NCBI GenBank assembly: GCA_025454405.1
Contig: JALOON010000054.1
Coordinates: forward strand, 1 to 61,357
DNA from: Oscillatoriaceae cyanobacterium Prado104
GTDB taxonomy: Bacteria; Cyanobacteriota; Cyanobacteriia; Cyanobacteriales; Microcoleaceae
Direction: 5' to 3'
DNA length: 61,357 nt
Part shown: positions 33,425-42,790 of the stretch, in pieces
How the letters are laid out: each line of letters begins with the position of its first letter
Numbering within the stretch: the stretch's first letter is position 1
Translations under genes and position numbers: made by a program
Notes under the pieces: model-generated
Database searches by the model: none
What the model saw: only the letters and a program-made list of their open reading frames with translations
What the model was told of the DNA's origin: nothing

Positions 33425-36400
33425 ATGATTTTACTCAAAGAATCAGAATTAAACGATATATTTACCTCGATCGAGCTGTTTTGCCAGCACTCGATCGGGC
33501 AATTGTCAATAGCAGGTAAATCGGGCGAGCTAATAGCTTTAGTTCCTCAATCAAGCATTAATCAATTTATCGCACAATTGCGCCAGGAAACTGCCAAACT
33601 ACAACAAAAAGCCCGCGAACTTTCAGATAACAATTTCCAACTAGAACAACAAATCCGCGATCGCATTTCGCAACAGCAGCAACAAATCAAGTTCAAAAAC
33701 CAACAACTCAGCGACATTCTCAACACCGCTACCGCATCAATTTCCTGCTTTCGAGTATTTGCCGATCGCACCTGGGAATACGACTACTTTTCCCCCGGTC
33801 ACATACAAATTTTCGGCTACACTCCAGAGGAACTAATGGCAGACAAGTATCTCTGGCTGTCGCGGGTGCTTCCGGAAGACTGGCAAAACACCATCTATCC
33901 CACATTTGCCGAGATCTTTGCCGAACGGGCTGTTTCATTAGAGTACCGATTCCGCCACTCAGACGGTACGGTGCGCTGGATTGGCGAAGCGATGACTTCC
34001 CAGCACGATCCAGAAGCCGACTGCTGGATCGTCATCACCGTCGCCACAGACATCAGCGATCGCAAAAATGCCGAAAATGCCCTGAGGCAAAGCGAAGCCC
34101 GCTATCGAGCAATTGTGGAAGACCAAAACGAACTAATTTGCCGCTACCTTCCCGACGGCACAATGACATTTGTCAATCAAGCTTACTGCCAATATTTTGA
34201 CTTGCAGCCGGAAGACTTGCTCGGTAAGAGTTTCATACCCCTGATTCCGGAGGAAGACCGAGCATTAGTAACAGATTTATATGCTTCCATATCTCCAGAA
34301 AACCCCTTTTTTACTTGCGAACACCGAGTAATTTTGCCCGGCGGCGAAATTCGCTGGCAGCAGTGGACCGATCGAGCGATTTTTGACGAAACCGGGCAAA
34401 TCCTCGAATATCAAGCTGTAGGTAGAGATGTGAGCGATCGCAAAGCTGCCGAAATCGCTTTGAGGCAGCTAAATGCGGAGTTAGAACAGAGAGTGCAACA
34501 GCGGACGGAACGCTACGAACTGGCAGTATCGGCGGGCAAAGTCGGGGTGTGGGACTGGAATTTGGCAAGTGGCGAAATTTACCTAGATCCGTCTTTGAAA
34601 GCTTTGTTGGGCTATCGGGATGAGGAGATTCTCAATCGCATAGAAAATTGGTCCTCTTTGGTGCATCCGGACGATCGGCTGGCCGTCAAACACGCTGTAA
34701 ATGCTTATCTGGAGGGTTTGACAGCAAATTTTCAAGTCGAACACCGGATGGTACGCAAAGACGGCAGTATCTGTTGGATGTTTGCCTGCGGCACGGGCGT
34801 GCGCCAGCCCTACGGCGCGATCGGCCGCCTCATGGGTACAGACACCGATATTACCGATCGCAAAATCGCTGAAGAGAAATTGCGCAACTCCGAAGCCGAA
34901 CTGCGGGCGCTGTTTAATGCGGTGACGGATGTCATGCTGGTACTGGATGCTAAAGGTCGCTACCTGAAAATCGCACCCTCAGCCCCCCAACTGCTGTACA
35001 AGCCGAGTCAAGAATTGCTTGGCAAAACGGCAGCCGAAGTTTTCCCGGAAGCGCAAGTTAATTTCTTCCTAAGTCAGATTCACCGCACTTTGTCAACTCA
35101 ACAAACCCAAAGAGTTGAATACAGTTTGGACATTGGCGGCAAGTTAGTGTGGTTTGACAGCAGTATTTCGCCTCTGGAAGGCGATCGGGTGATTTGGGTA
35201 GCGCGGGACATTACCGCCCGCAAACTGGCAGAAGCTGCATTGCAAAAAAGTGAAGAACAGTTTCGCAACTTATTTGACGATGCTCCGATCGCCCTGAGTT
35301 TGGCAAGAGTGGGCGACGGCCGCATCGTTAAGGTGAATGAGGCTTACCGCCAGATGTTGGGCTACAGCAACTCGGAGTTAGTCGAGATGACTTTTATCGA
35401 TATCACCTATCCAGAAGATGTTGCTGCTGATTTGGTACAGCTAGAACAGCTTGTCAGCGGCAGAATTTCTCGATTTCAGATGGAAAAACGGTTGATTCAT
35501 CAAAACGGCGATTTGATGTGGGTGCATTTGACTGTTACCCCGATCCGCGATCGCGATGGCAATACTCTCTACAGCATGGCCGCCCTGCAAGATATCAGCG
35601 ATCGCAAGCGGGCCGAAGCAGAATTGCAGCGGTTAAAAGAACGCCTGCAATTTTTGCTGGCTTCAAATCCGGCGGTAATTTTTACTGCAGAGCCTGTGGG
35701 GGATTGCGCGATTACTTACATTAGCGATAACGTGCGGGCGATCGTCGGTTACAGTCCCCAAGAGTGTGTGGGCGATCGCTACTTTTGGTCTAACCGGATT
35801 CACCCTGATGATGCGGTGCAATTTTTAGGGAATTTAGCGGCGGTTTCCGAGTTAGAAAATCGCACTTGCGAGTACCGTTTTTGGCACGGAGGCGGACACT
35901 ATCGCTGGCTGCGAACCGAACTGAAACTATTAGCTGACAGCAAGGGAGGACCGATCGAAATTATCGGTTACGCCGCCGATATCAGCGATTCTAAGAGTGC
36001 CGAAATCGCTTTGCGGCAGCAGTTCGAGCAAGAACGCCTCGTCGGGGCGATCGCCCGCCGCCTCCGCGAGTCTTTGCAGTTAGAGCAAATTCTCAATACC
36101 ACTGTTGCCGAACTCTTGCAAGTATTGCTGGCCGATCGGACTTTAGTTTATCAAATTTTGCCGGACGGTTGCGGCCGAGTAATAGCGGAAGCTGCGGCCG
36201 AGGGATGCAGCCAATTATTAGGTACTGTGTTTGCAGCAGAAGTTTTTGGGCCGGAAAATTACGAGCGTTATTTGGCTGGGCGAATTTGTGCTATATCCGA
36301 GCGCGAGGGCGGCGGCATTTCTCCTTGTTTGACAGAGTTTATGGAGCAAATTCAAGTTACAGCAAAGTTGGTAGCCCCGATTATCCAGCAGGGTCAAGTT

Positions 36401-37210
36401 TGGGGACTGCTGATCGCCCACCAGTGCGATCGATCGCGGAATTGGGAAGAATGGGAAATTAATTTATTTCAGCAGTTGGCAAATCAACTGGCGATCGCGA
36501 TCCGGCAATCTCTGCTTTACCAGCAACTGCAAGCCCAACTGTGCGATCGCAAACAAGCTGAAGCTAAGTTAAAAAATTCTCTAGCAGAAAAGGAAATTTT
36601 ACTCAAAGAAATTCACCACCGCGTCAAAAATAACCTTTGCGTAGTTGCCAGTTTGTTAGAATTGCAATCTCACACCGTGACTGAGCCGCAGCTAGCTAAA
36701 ATGTTTGAAGAAAGCCAGAACCGCCTGTATTCTATGGCTCTGATCCACGAGAAACTGTACCGTTCTTCAAACTTAGCCCACATCGATCTGGGCGAATATC
36801 TCGAAGATTTGGTAACTAACTTGTTTCACTCTTACAACGTCAGCGGCAACCGCGTTCAGTTGCAGGTATTAGCTGAGCCGATCGCCCTAAATATTGAAAC
36901 AGCAACCCCTTGCGGTTTAATTGCTAATGAACTGGTATCAAATACAGTGAAACACGCTTTTCCCAATGGCAAGGAAGGTACAGTTAGTGTAGAATGCTAT
37001 CAAACGGGCGATCGGAAGATTCACCTGTTAGTAAAAGATAATGGAGTCGGATTTCCTAAAGACCTCGATTTTCGCAAAACCAACTCTATGGGTTTTCAAG
37101 TGGTATGCACGTTAACAGAACAATTAGAAGGTACGATCGAGCTAAACTCGGAAAACGGCACAGTATTTCACTTAATATTTACTGAACTTAACTACTCAAA
37201 AAGACTGTAA
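33425..37210 (+). CDS. six-PAS, GAF sensor histidine kinase (HisKA_2 type)
   Basis: This 1261-residue soluble sensor has an N-terminal coiled coil (about 50-95) and six PAS domains (about 95-215, 222-340, 358-480, 485-600, 610-730 and 740-860), each ending in the usual PAC motif (DISDRK, DITARK). A GAF domain follows (about 870-1035) with RLVGAIARRLRESLQLEQIL. The kinase core is of the HisKA_2 type: LLKEIHHRVKNNLCVVASL with the His at about 1065, then HATPase_c with NELVSNTVKHAFP and DNGVGFPKDLDF. The GAF domain lacks an obvious chromophore Cys at the usual place, so light sensing by a bilin is not supported. Its stop is 4 nt before the receiver-kinase gene. Confidence 0.9.
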   Translation: MILLKESELNDIFTSIELFCQHSIGQLSIAGKSGELIALVPQSSINQFIAQLRQETAKLQQKARELSDNNFQLEQQIRDRISQQQQQIKFKNQQLSDILNTATASISCFRVFADRTWEYDYFSPGHIQIFGYTPEELMADKYLWLSRVLPEDWQNTIYPTFAEIFAERAVSLEYRFRHSDGTVRWIGEAMTSQHDPEADCWIVITVATDISDRKNAENALRQSEARYRAIVEDQNELICRYLPDGTMTFVNQAYCQYFDLQPEDLLGKSFIPLIPEEDRALVTDLYASISPENPFFTCEHRVILPGGEIRWQQWTDRAIFDETGQILEYQAVGRDVSDRKAAEIALRQLNAELEQRVQQRTERYELAVSAGKVGVWDWNLASGEIYLDPSLKALLGYRDEEILNRIENWSSLVHPDDRLAVKHAVNAYLEGLTANFQVEHRMVRKDGSICWMFACGTGVRQPYGAIGRLMGTDTDITDRKIAEEKLRNSEAELRALFNAVTDVMLVLDAKGRYLKIAPSAPQLLYKPSQELLGKTAAEVFPEAQVNFFLSQIHRTLSTQQTQRVEYSLDIGGKLVWFDSSISPLEGDRVIWVARDITARKLAEAALQKSEEQFRNLFDDAPIALSLARVGDGRIVKVNEAYRQMLGYSNSELVEMTFIDITYPEDVAADLVQLEQLVSGRISRFQMEKRLIHQNGDLMWVHLTVTPIRDRDGNTLYSMAALQDISDRKRAEAELQRLKERLQFLLASNPAVIFTAEPVGDCAITYISDNVRAIVGYSPQECVGDRYFWSNRIHPDDAVQFLGNLAAVSELENRTCEYRFWHGGGHYRWLRTELKLLADSKGGPIEIIGYAADISDSKSAEIALRQQFEQERLVGAIARRLRESLQLEQILNTTVAELLQVLLADRTLVYQILPDGCGRVIAEAAAEGCSQLLGTVFAAEVFGPENYERYLAGRICAISEREGGGISPCLTEFMEQIQVTAKLVAPIIQQGQVWGLLIAHQCDRSRNWEEWEINLFQQLANQLAIAIRQSLLYQQLQAQLCDRKQAEAKLKNSLAEKEILLKEIHHRVKNNLCVVASLLELQSHTVTEPQLAKMFEESQNRLYSMALIHEKLYRSSNLAHIDLGEYLEDLVTNLFHSYNVSGNRVQLQVLAEPIALNIETATPCGLIANELVSNTVKHAFPNGKEGTVSVECYQTGDRKIHLLVKDNGVGFPKDLDFRKTNSMGFQVVCTLTEQLEGTIELNSENGTVFHLIFTELNYSKRL

Positions 37211-37214
37211 AACT

Positions 37215-38321
37215 GTGGACAATATACAAGAGCATAAAACTACAATTTTGATTGTAGAAGATGAACTGCTGATCGCTAAAAATTTGTCTTATAAATTAGA
37301 AAAATTGGGGTATGAAGTTGCAGGTATAGTTTCTTCAGGTCATGATGCGATCGAGCGAGCTAACGAACTTAAGCCAGACTTAATTCTGATGGATATAGTT
37401 ATCAAAGGCGAGATAGACGGCATAGAAACAGCAGCTAAAATCCATCAAAAATTAGATATTCCAGTTATTTATACCACCGCCTACGCCGATGAAGAAACTT
37501 TGCATAGAGCCGAAGAAACAGGCTCTTATGGCTACGTCCTCAAACCTTTCAAAGAAAGGGAATTGCACGCCAGTATCAAAATAGCGCTTAGCCAACATAA
37601 AGCAAAAGTTAAAATGCAGCAGCTCATAGAATTAGCAGCAGCAACAAGTGAAAACAAATCGCGATATATTTCGATGGCATACCACGATTTAAACACTCCA
37701 CTAACTACAATCCAGCTATCGGCAGAAATGCTGGAAGATAGCGAAGTCGAAAGTAGAGGGGGTAACAATGCTAAAAGTATCGATCGCATCAAAAAAGCAG
37801 TCAGCAGTATGAACCAATTGCTGGAGCAGATTTTAATGCTTAGCAAAGCCGAGTCAGGAAAACTGCCACTAACAAAAAAGTCACTAAATGCCGTAAATTT
37901 ATGCAAATCTATATTAGAAGAAATACAGCCGATCGCGACCAAAAGACACCGCCTAACTTTCAGCACTAAAACAGAAAAACTGTCCGCTCATCTTGATGAA
38001 AAATTGCTGCATCATCTGTTAATTAATCTGCTTTCAAACGCAATCAAATACTCTCCTAACGGCGGTACAGTAAGTCTAGAATTGAGCTGCGAAAACGAGC
38101 AAATAATTTTCTGCGTGCGGGATGAGGGAATCGGAATTCCCGAAGAATATTTAGAGAAACTATTTCAGCAATTTGAACGCGGCGCTAATGTAGGAAATAT
38201 CAAAGGAACTGGTTTGGGACTGTGCATTGTTAAATACATAGTTGACCTGCACGGCGGTAAAATAAGTGTAGAAAGCGAAGTCGATCGAGGTACGGCATTT
38301 TTTGTGAAGATTCCTTTGTGA
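37215..38321 (+). CDS. receiver-histidine kinase hybrid
   Basis: This 368-residue protein starts with a receiver domain (1-125; VEDE, phospho-acceptor Asp in LILMDIVI, Thr in TTAYAD, Lys in VLKPF). HisKA follows, with MAYHDLNTPLTT as the H box, then HATPase_c with NLLSNAIKYSP, DEGIGIP and GTGLGLCIVK. The start is GTG at 37215, 4 nt after the upstream kinase, so the two are one operon and the HisKA_2 kinase is the obvious phospho-donor. The HisKA H box reads H-D instead of H-E, as seen in some cyanobacterial kinases. Confidence 0.9.
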   Translation: MDNIQEHKTTILIVEDELLIAKNLSYKLEKLGYEVAGIVSSGHDAIERANELKPDLILMDIVIKGEIDGIETAAKIHQKLDIPVIYTTAYADEETLHRAEETGSYGYVLKPFKERELHASIKIALSQHKAKVKMQQLIELAAATSENKSRYISMAYHDLNTPLTTIQLSAEMLEDSEVESRGGNNAKSIDRIKKAVSSMNQLLEQILMLSKAESGKLPLTKKSLNAVNLCKSILEEIQPIATKRHRLTFSTKTEKLSAHLDEKLLHHLLINLLSNAIKYSPNGGTVSLELSCENEQIIFCVRDEGIGIPEEYLEKLFQQFERGANVGNIKGTGLGLCIVKYIVDLHGGKISVESEVDRGTAFFVKIPL

Positions 38322-38324
38322 ATA

Positions 38325-38440
38325 GTTGACAGTTGGTAAGGAGTTTTGAGTTTTGAATTTTGAGTTTTGAGTTAAACTAATCTTCAATCCCCTCCGCAAC
38401 GCCTAATCGAAAATCGAAAATCAAAAATCGAAAATCGATT
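38325..38440. repeat. heptamer repeat block (TTTTGAG and AATCGAA)
   Basis: TTTTGAG-type heptamers (about 38340-38374) are followed by degenerate AATCGAA heptamers (about 38405-38437). The gap separates the receiver-kinase gene from the DUF433 gene. Confidence 0.8.
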
Positions 38441-38496
38441 GACAGTCGATCGCTGGCAGTGCAAAAATATAAGTCTTTAGGATTGCGATAACTACT

Positions 38497-39222
38497 ATGG
38501 TTGATACTCACAACTTCGAGTCGCGCGACATTCCTATATATTCGATCCCTCAAGCAGCGCAATATCTTAGGCTGCGGAAAGATAGGTTGCGACATTGGGT
38601 GGTTGGCTGGTACTCGGAAACAAAAGGTGACAAGCGCTTCTTTGAGCCGTTGATTGAGTTGTCGCGCTACAACAATATTCAATTGCTGCCCCAGTCGAAA
38701 ATGATACTACTTTCCTTCACAAATTTGGTAGAGGCTCATGTGTTGACAGCCATTTTTCAGGCAACAGGCTGCTCCCGAAAGCAACTTAGCATTAAACTCG
38801 ACTACCTCAAGCATCATTTTTCTATTCCTCACTTATACGCTCGAATTGAGTTTGAAATCGAGGGAATCGCTCTTTTGTTTGACAGATTCGGACAGGAGTT
38901 GATAGCATCGGAAAGAGAACAGGAAGCGAGGCAGATTCTAGACAGTTATTTCGATCGCATTGTGCGAGATAGAACTGGATTGCCCATCAAACTCTACCCT
39001 TTTACCAAGCTACCAGGTGTCAGCGAACCTAAAACAGTAACGATTGACCCCAGAATCTCCTTTGGGCGTCCGGTTTTAGCTGAAACTGGCATTCCCACAG
39101 CTATGCTGGCGGAACGCTATAAAGCCGGCGAGTCTATAGACGAACTTGCTGAGGATTATAATTGCGATCGGCTCCAAATTGAGGAAGGCATTCGCTCCGA
39201 ACTTCCGCTGTTGATAGCATGA
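38497..39222 (+). CDS. DUF433-domain protein, antitoxin-like, without partner
   Basis: This 241-residue protein has an N-terminal helix-turn-helix-like part (IPQAAQYLRLRKDRLRHWV) and a C-terminal DUF433 domain (IDPRISFGRPVLAETGIP, LAERYKAGESIDELAEDYN), which is the DNA-binding VapB-like fold. DUF433 proteins are commonly paired with a DUF5615 PIN-like toxin right downstream. The following sequence has only a short 10-codon frame and no PIN fold, so it is an orphan antitoxin or regulator here. It is intact. Confidence 0.8.
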   Translation: MVDTHNFESRDIPIYSIPQAAQYLRLRKDRLRHWVVGWYSETKGDKRFFEPLIELSRYNNIQLLPQSKMILLSFTNLVEAHVLTAIFQATGCSRKQLSIKLDYLKHHFSIPHLYARIEFEIEGIALLFDRFGQELIASEREQEARQILDSYFDRIVRDRTGLPIKLYPFTKLPGVSEPKTVTIDPRISFGRPVLAETGIPTAMLAERYKAGESIDELAEDYNCDRLQIEEGIRSELPLLIA

Positions 39223-39446
39223 ATGAGATATCTTTTATCGCTCTCCCTTAGTCCAATTTTCTAACTGTCCGATCTAATCCAGAGCCTTCGAGCCTGAAAC
39301 CCTATTTACAGCGTTCTAATTTTTAGTCAAAAGCTCGATCGCCCTGTGCGCTTATAGAAACTGTCCCTCGCTCTCCTGACCGCTTCGCTCGCTTTCTCTA
39401 TTCTTTAAGTTAACCAACCAAAATATATATTTGAACTGGAGAGATT

Positions 39447-39728
39447 ATGACACAATCAATCGCACGCCCCAAAGATACTAATGCTTGGATTTTTCAATGC
39501 TGGGCTTCTTTTATTTTAGCTACATCCACCACGGCGATCGGCATCTGTTACTTACCAGTTGATATCTGGGTAAAAGGCTTTGTGGGGATGGGTTTAACTT
39601 TTTCTGTTGGCTCCTCTTTTACTTTAGCAAAAACCATCCGCGACAACCACGAATCAACAAGATTAGCGGCCAGAATTGACGAAGCTAGAGTTGAGAAAAT
39701 TCTCGCCGAACACCATCCGCTAAAGTAG
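39447..39728 (+). CDS. YiaA/YiaB family inner-membrane protein
   Basis: This 93-residue protein has two membrane helices (about 16-35 and 40-62), typical of the YiaAB two-helix domain (WIFQCWASFILATSTTAIGI and GFVGMGLTFSVGSSFTLAKTIRDNHE). A ribosome binding site, GGAGAGA, sits 3-4 nt before the ATG. The role of the family is unknown; it is often linked to stress responses. Confidence 0.85.
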   Translation: MTQSIARPKDTNAWIFQCWASFILATSTTAIGICYLPVDIWVKGFVGMGLTFSVGSSFTLAKTIRDNHESTRLAARIDEARVEKILAEHHPLK

Positions 39729-39877
39729 ATTTGACCGAGAAAATGGGATATTAGCCACCCTTCTAGGGAGACTTTCAATTCTTTCACATTTGAATCCTAC
39801 TCCTTCTATTCTGTTGTGATATGGGGATGGTATTAGAATAAAATCAAAATAACCATCCCTCTCAAAAGTCAAAAATC

Positions 39878-40669
39878 ATGATAGATTGCAATATTTTTCG
39901 CAAATTTGCCCCCGCAATTGCTCTAATTGCTATTACCATATCTTGCAGTTCAACCAAGATAGCAACCCAAGCACAGCAGCAATCAGATAAGCCGCAACCG
40001 CAGGTGGCTTACGGCAATTTAATCTTTAATGATGGATCGGAATATATAATGATTCCAGTTCTCCCGTCTGGCGATGAAAAAGCATCAAAAAACAATCCTA
40101 TTTCATCAAAATTAAGTTATGAATCAAGGGACAGCGGTCCGATCGGCGAGAATCTGATTTTTTATCACAAAACTAGCGGCGCATCTAATATTTTGTTACA
40201 CAAAAAGGCGTTAATATCTAAATTTGAATATCTTTCAGCTAAAAAAGAAGCAGAAAATCCCAGCCGTGAAAACGCACAAGCAAATCGCCCCAAGCAAAAT
40301 CCCTCAAAAAAAGCAGCCAGCAAGCCTCAGGATAAGTTGCTGCTATTTCACATCATCGATAGCGACACTAATGCCGATGGCAAATTTGACGGTGCAGATG
40401 CGGTAATTGGATACTTATCTAATTTGGCAGGCAAATCGCTGCAGCCAATAACTCCGCCAAATACTCAATTAGTAAGTTGGGTATTTGACGAAAAAAGTGG
40501 CGCGATTTTTATTACAATTAGAAAAGACTCCGATGCCGATCGCAAGTTTACGGAAAAAGACACGATCGATTTTGTGCGAGTTAATATCAGTAAACCTGGT
40601 GTAGGGCAAGAGATAATCGATGGTAAAACTCGGCAAGAATTACAGAAGATTATGTTTGACCCCAATTAA
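39878..40669 (+). CDS. putative lipoprotein with EF-hand-like loops
   Basis: This 263-residue protein has a lipoprotein-like signal (residues 10-24, FAPAIALIAITISC with the Cys followed by SS). The lipobox is imperfect (T-I-S-C). Two acidic loops resemble dockerin/EF-hand calcium sites: DSDTNADGKFDGADAV and DSDADRKFTEKDTI. The middle is a Lys/Gln/Pro-rich linker. It has no recognised family name, and a calcium-binding surface lipoprotein is the best guess. Confidence 0.65.
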   Translation: MIDCNIFRKFAPAIALIAITISCSSTKIATQAQQQSDKPQPQVAYGNLIFNDGSEYIMIPVLPSGDEKASKNNPISSKLSYESRDSGPIGENLIFYHKTSGASNILLHKKALISKFEYLSAKKEAENPSRENAQANRPKQNPSKKAASKPQDKLLLFHIIDSDTNADGKFDGADAVIGYLSNLAGKSLQPITPPNTQLVSWVFDEKSGAIFITIRKDSDADRKFTEKDTIDFVRVNISKPGVGQEIIDGKTRQELQKIMFDPN

Positions 40670-40765
40670 TTGCGCGATGTAATTAGTTATTTGAATGTTG
40701 ACCTTTCTTGATTTCTTTCAGATCGTTTTGAGTTGGCAGTAAGGCGCGCAACGCGCACCTAAATA

Positions 40766-40843
40766 CAGCAGGTTGTAAATCCCAGAAACCCGGTTTCTTT
40801 AAGAAACCGGGTTTCTCTGTACCGAACGGGTTTTAACCTGCTG
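40766..40843. terminator. large nested hairpin between convergent genes
   Basis: CAGCAGGTT...AACCTGCTG encloses the perfect inner palindrome AGAAACCCGGTTTCT with its partner AAGAAACCGGGTTTCT. It lies exactly between the 3' ends of the lipoprotein gene (plus) and the ferredoxin gene (minus), 4 nt from the latter's stop codon. It is probably a bidirectional terminator made of dispersed repeat sequence. A GC palindrome at 40740-40760 precedes it. Confidence 0.6.
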
Positions 40844-40846
40844 ATA

Positions 40847-41317
40847 TTAATGTCCGTTTTGAAACTTGCGATCGCGCAATTTCGCTTTTTGCCGCCTCCG
40901 AACACCAGCCCGAACTGTTGCGAAATCCACCGGAAAACCTACCACAGGAATCACCTGATCCTTGCGTTCCTCTTCCAGATTTTTGAGTTCGGTGTAATCC
41001 ACCCAGTGAATGCAATCCACCGGACAAGTATCTATCGCCTCTTGAATCAACTCTTCAGAATCACCGTCTTGTCGCACCACGCGCGATCGACCGTAATCCG
41101 GTTCAATGTAGAAAGTATTGCGAGCAACGTGAGCGCAGTGCTTGCAGCCGATACAGGTAATCTCATCAACATAGACACCTTTTTGTCGCAATGCCCCCCC
41201 CAACTCCGGTTCTAAACCAGAGCGATCGGCAGCATCCCGCAAAAATCCCCCCAACTCCGGCTCCAAACCAGAGCGATCGTCCCCAGCGTCTGTTTGCAAT
41301 GAAGAAAGCTCAGACAT
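40847..41317 (-). CDS. ferredoxin (4Fe-4S type) of the ycf35 cluster
   Basis: This 156-residue ferredoxin has the cluster-binding motif CIGCKHCAHVA with a distal CPVDC. Only one full CxxCxxC set plus CP is visible, so it holds a single 4Fe-4S (or 3Fe-4S) cluster. The C-terminal extension of about 55 residues is basic and is typical of this cyanobacterial subgroup. The ATG at 41317 has a good ribosome binding site (GAGGTG) and is preferred over 41395. Near the N-terminus a 17-residue unit, DRSGLEPELGGFLRDAA, is tandemly duplicated. It is the last of three co-directional genes, DUF2997-ycf35-ferredoxin. Its electron partner is unknown. Confidence 0.88.
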   Translation of the reverse strand: MSELSSLQTDAGDDRSGLEPELGGFLRDAADRSGLEPELGGALRQKGVYVDEITCIGCKHCAHVARNTFYIEPDYGRSRVVRQDGDSEELIQEAIDTCPVDCIHWVDYTELKNLEEERKDQVIPVVGFPVDFATVRAGVRRRQKAKLRDRKFQNGH

Positions 41318-41402
41318 TGACACCTCTTCTAGAAATAAGAAATAAGTCCGCCTGGGCGGACTTCGATCGAACAAAATTGCCAAACTCCAGAACAATTCGT
41401 TT

Positions 41403-41460
41403 GTAGTGAGGACTTCAGTCCTTTACCAATTTTGAGGGAGGACTAAAGCCCTGACTGCGA
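41403..41460. repeat. GGACTTCAGTCC dispersed palindrome
   Basis: GTAGTGAGGACTTCAGTCC is followed by GAGGACTAAAGCCC. The same family occurs at 45027-45079 and 54878-55023. It lies between the ferredoxin and ycf35 genes. Confidence 0.7.
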
Positions 41461-41518
41461 ACGAAAATGCGAGCGATTTGACGAACAAAATGGATATTCC
41501 AGACTTACCCGCACGCGA

Positions 41519-41905
41519 CTAAGCGCACCAGCGCTGCACCACCAAGCGGATCGAACCATCTTGATTTTGCTTTTGTTCGGCAACTTGAAAACCCTGCTTG
41601 GCGCTTTCGTTCACAACAGTGTGGTAAGCGTAACGCTGAGTTACCTTATTCAGAAAACGGTCTACAGACCAAGCTTGCTGCCAAAACTGCAAGTCAGCCA
41701 CCAATTCATACTCAGTACCGTTCCAGCTAAAACCTAAGTCGTAGCCGTTTTCTTGCTCGATCACCACCTCAGCGGTGTTCGTAAGGCCCCGGTAGCCCCG
41801 TACCTCAGCAGGGCCAGACTTCCAGTCGATACCCAGGTCAGTCAAAGCAGCTTCCAACGATGTCAAATTGCGGATTTGGGTTTTAATTTGGCTAAAGTGT
41901 GACAT
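41519..41905 (-). CDS. ycf35: Ycf35 (DUF1257) protein
   Basis: This 128-residue soluble protein is conserved in cyanobacteria and red-algal plastids. The N-terminus SHFSQIKTQIRNLTSLEAAL and the central GFSWNGTEYELVADLQFWQQAWSVDRFLNKVTQRYAYH are diagnostic. The biochemical role is not known to me. The gene is preceded by DUF2997 (39 nt apart) and followed, across a repeat, by the ferredoxin. The same trio is common in cyanobacteria, suggesting a joint redox or RNA-related role. Confidence 0.92.
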   Translation of the reverse strand: MSHFSQIKTQIRNLTSLEAALTDLGIDWKSGPAEVRGYRGLTNTAEVVIEQENGYDLGFSWNGTEYELVADLQFWQQAWSVDRFLNKVTQRYAYHTVVNESAKQGFQVAEQKQNQDGSIRLVVQRWCA

Positions 41906-41943
41906 GGTGATTCCAAAAAAGTTTAAGTGAACTCAACAAAAAA

Positions 41944-42153
41944 TTACCAATCGCTAAAAGCCACTTGGGCCGTCGCTTCGGCTGACTGATGCAACTCTTG
42001 GGCGAAATATTCAGATGTGGACTCTTGATGGAGCACCACGCCTAGCTGAGCTTCGATCGCAGCCGTTACCTCCGCGCAGGAAGCACCGACAATGCCGGTG
42101 ACTTTTTCCTGCACGCGGCCATCTGGATAAATCACAAACTCTAGTGTTTCCAT
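41944..42153 (-). CDS. DUF2997 protein of the ycf35 cluster
   Basis: This 69-residue protein opens with METLEFVIYPDGRVQEKVTGIVGASC, the DUF2997 hallmark, in which a conserved beta hairpin precedes a GxxC. It ends in a polar helix. It stands first in the DUF2997-ycf35-ferredoxin operon. The promoter must lie in the 640-bp gap upstream. Confidence 0.87.
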   Translation of the reverse strand: METLEFVIYPDGRVQEKVTGIVGASCAEVTAAIEAQLGVVLHQESTSEYFAQELHQSAEATAQVAFSDW

Positions 42154-42790
42154 AACTTCCGGCTGACTGAATGCGAATAGTTAGAGCAGACACCGACACC
42201 AGCAACCCCGGCGACGGTGCATCCTGAAGTCGCTTCTTGAGAGTTGGCTGACTCGAAACGCTTACATCAATTTTGACGAATCGAAAGGTTTTGAGTCGCA
42301 ACTTAACAAAACTTATTAATATTTTGAAGCATTACGTCAGTTATCTGTAAAGTTTCGCGTAGATCGTGACGGCAGTCAAGTAATACACAAACAGCGAATA
42401 TTAGCAAGGGCTATTTGAGAGGGATCGAGACAGTCAGCGGAGATAGTCAGCGCTGTTCGATCGCGCCGATCCTAGCGAGATCCGCTCCGGACAACCGCAG
42501 ATTAAGGCTGATTAACGCAGATGTCTCCAGATAGTTTGCGCTTGTTGTCGGAGGTTTAATGTTAATGGGGCTGGGCGGGAACTCAGAACCGGGTTTTTGC
42601 GAAAATACTGCGTTGCAGGCAACAAATTATGAAAAAAACCCGGTTTCTCGGGCGGAGCGCGCAAGTTCCACTTACAATAGTTAGGTTGAATTGCTAAAAA
42701 AACATTAAGTTTGGCTGTATCAAAGGTCACAATCTTAGATTCAAGCAAGGCGTAAACTGATGTTTCCTGGAATAATTATTATCGATAATT
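42154..42790. other. divergent gap between DUF2997 and phosphohexomutase genes
   Basis: No gene is supported. It carries two copies of the AAACCGGG/AAACCCGGTTTCT family (about 42583-42648) and an AT-rich stretch with the palindrome ATTATCGATAAT just before the 42791 start. Promoters for both directions are expected here. Confidence 0.6.

Noticed and set aside
36000..36540. Phytochrome-type bilin-binding GAF domain in the six-PAS kinase
   Set aside because: No chromophore-attaching Cys-His is seen in the expected helix.
42512..42748. 78-residue minus-strand open frame
   Set aside because: It covers AAACCCGGTTTCT repeats in a gap expected to hold divergent promoters.
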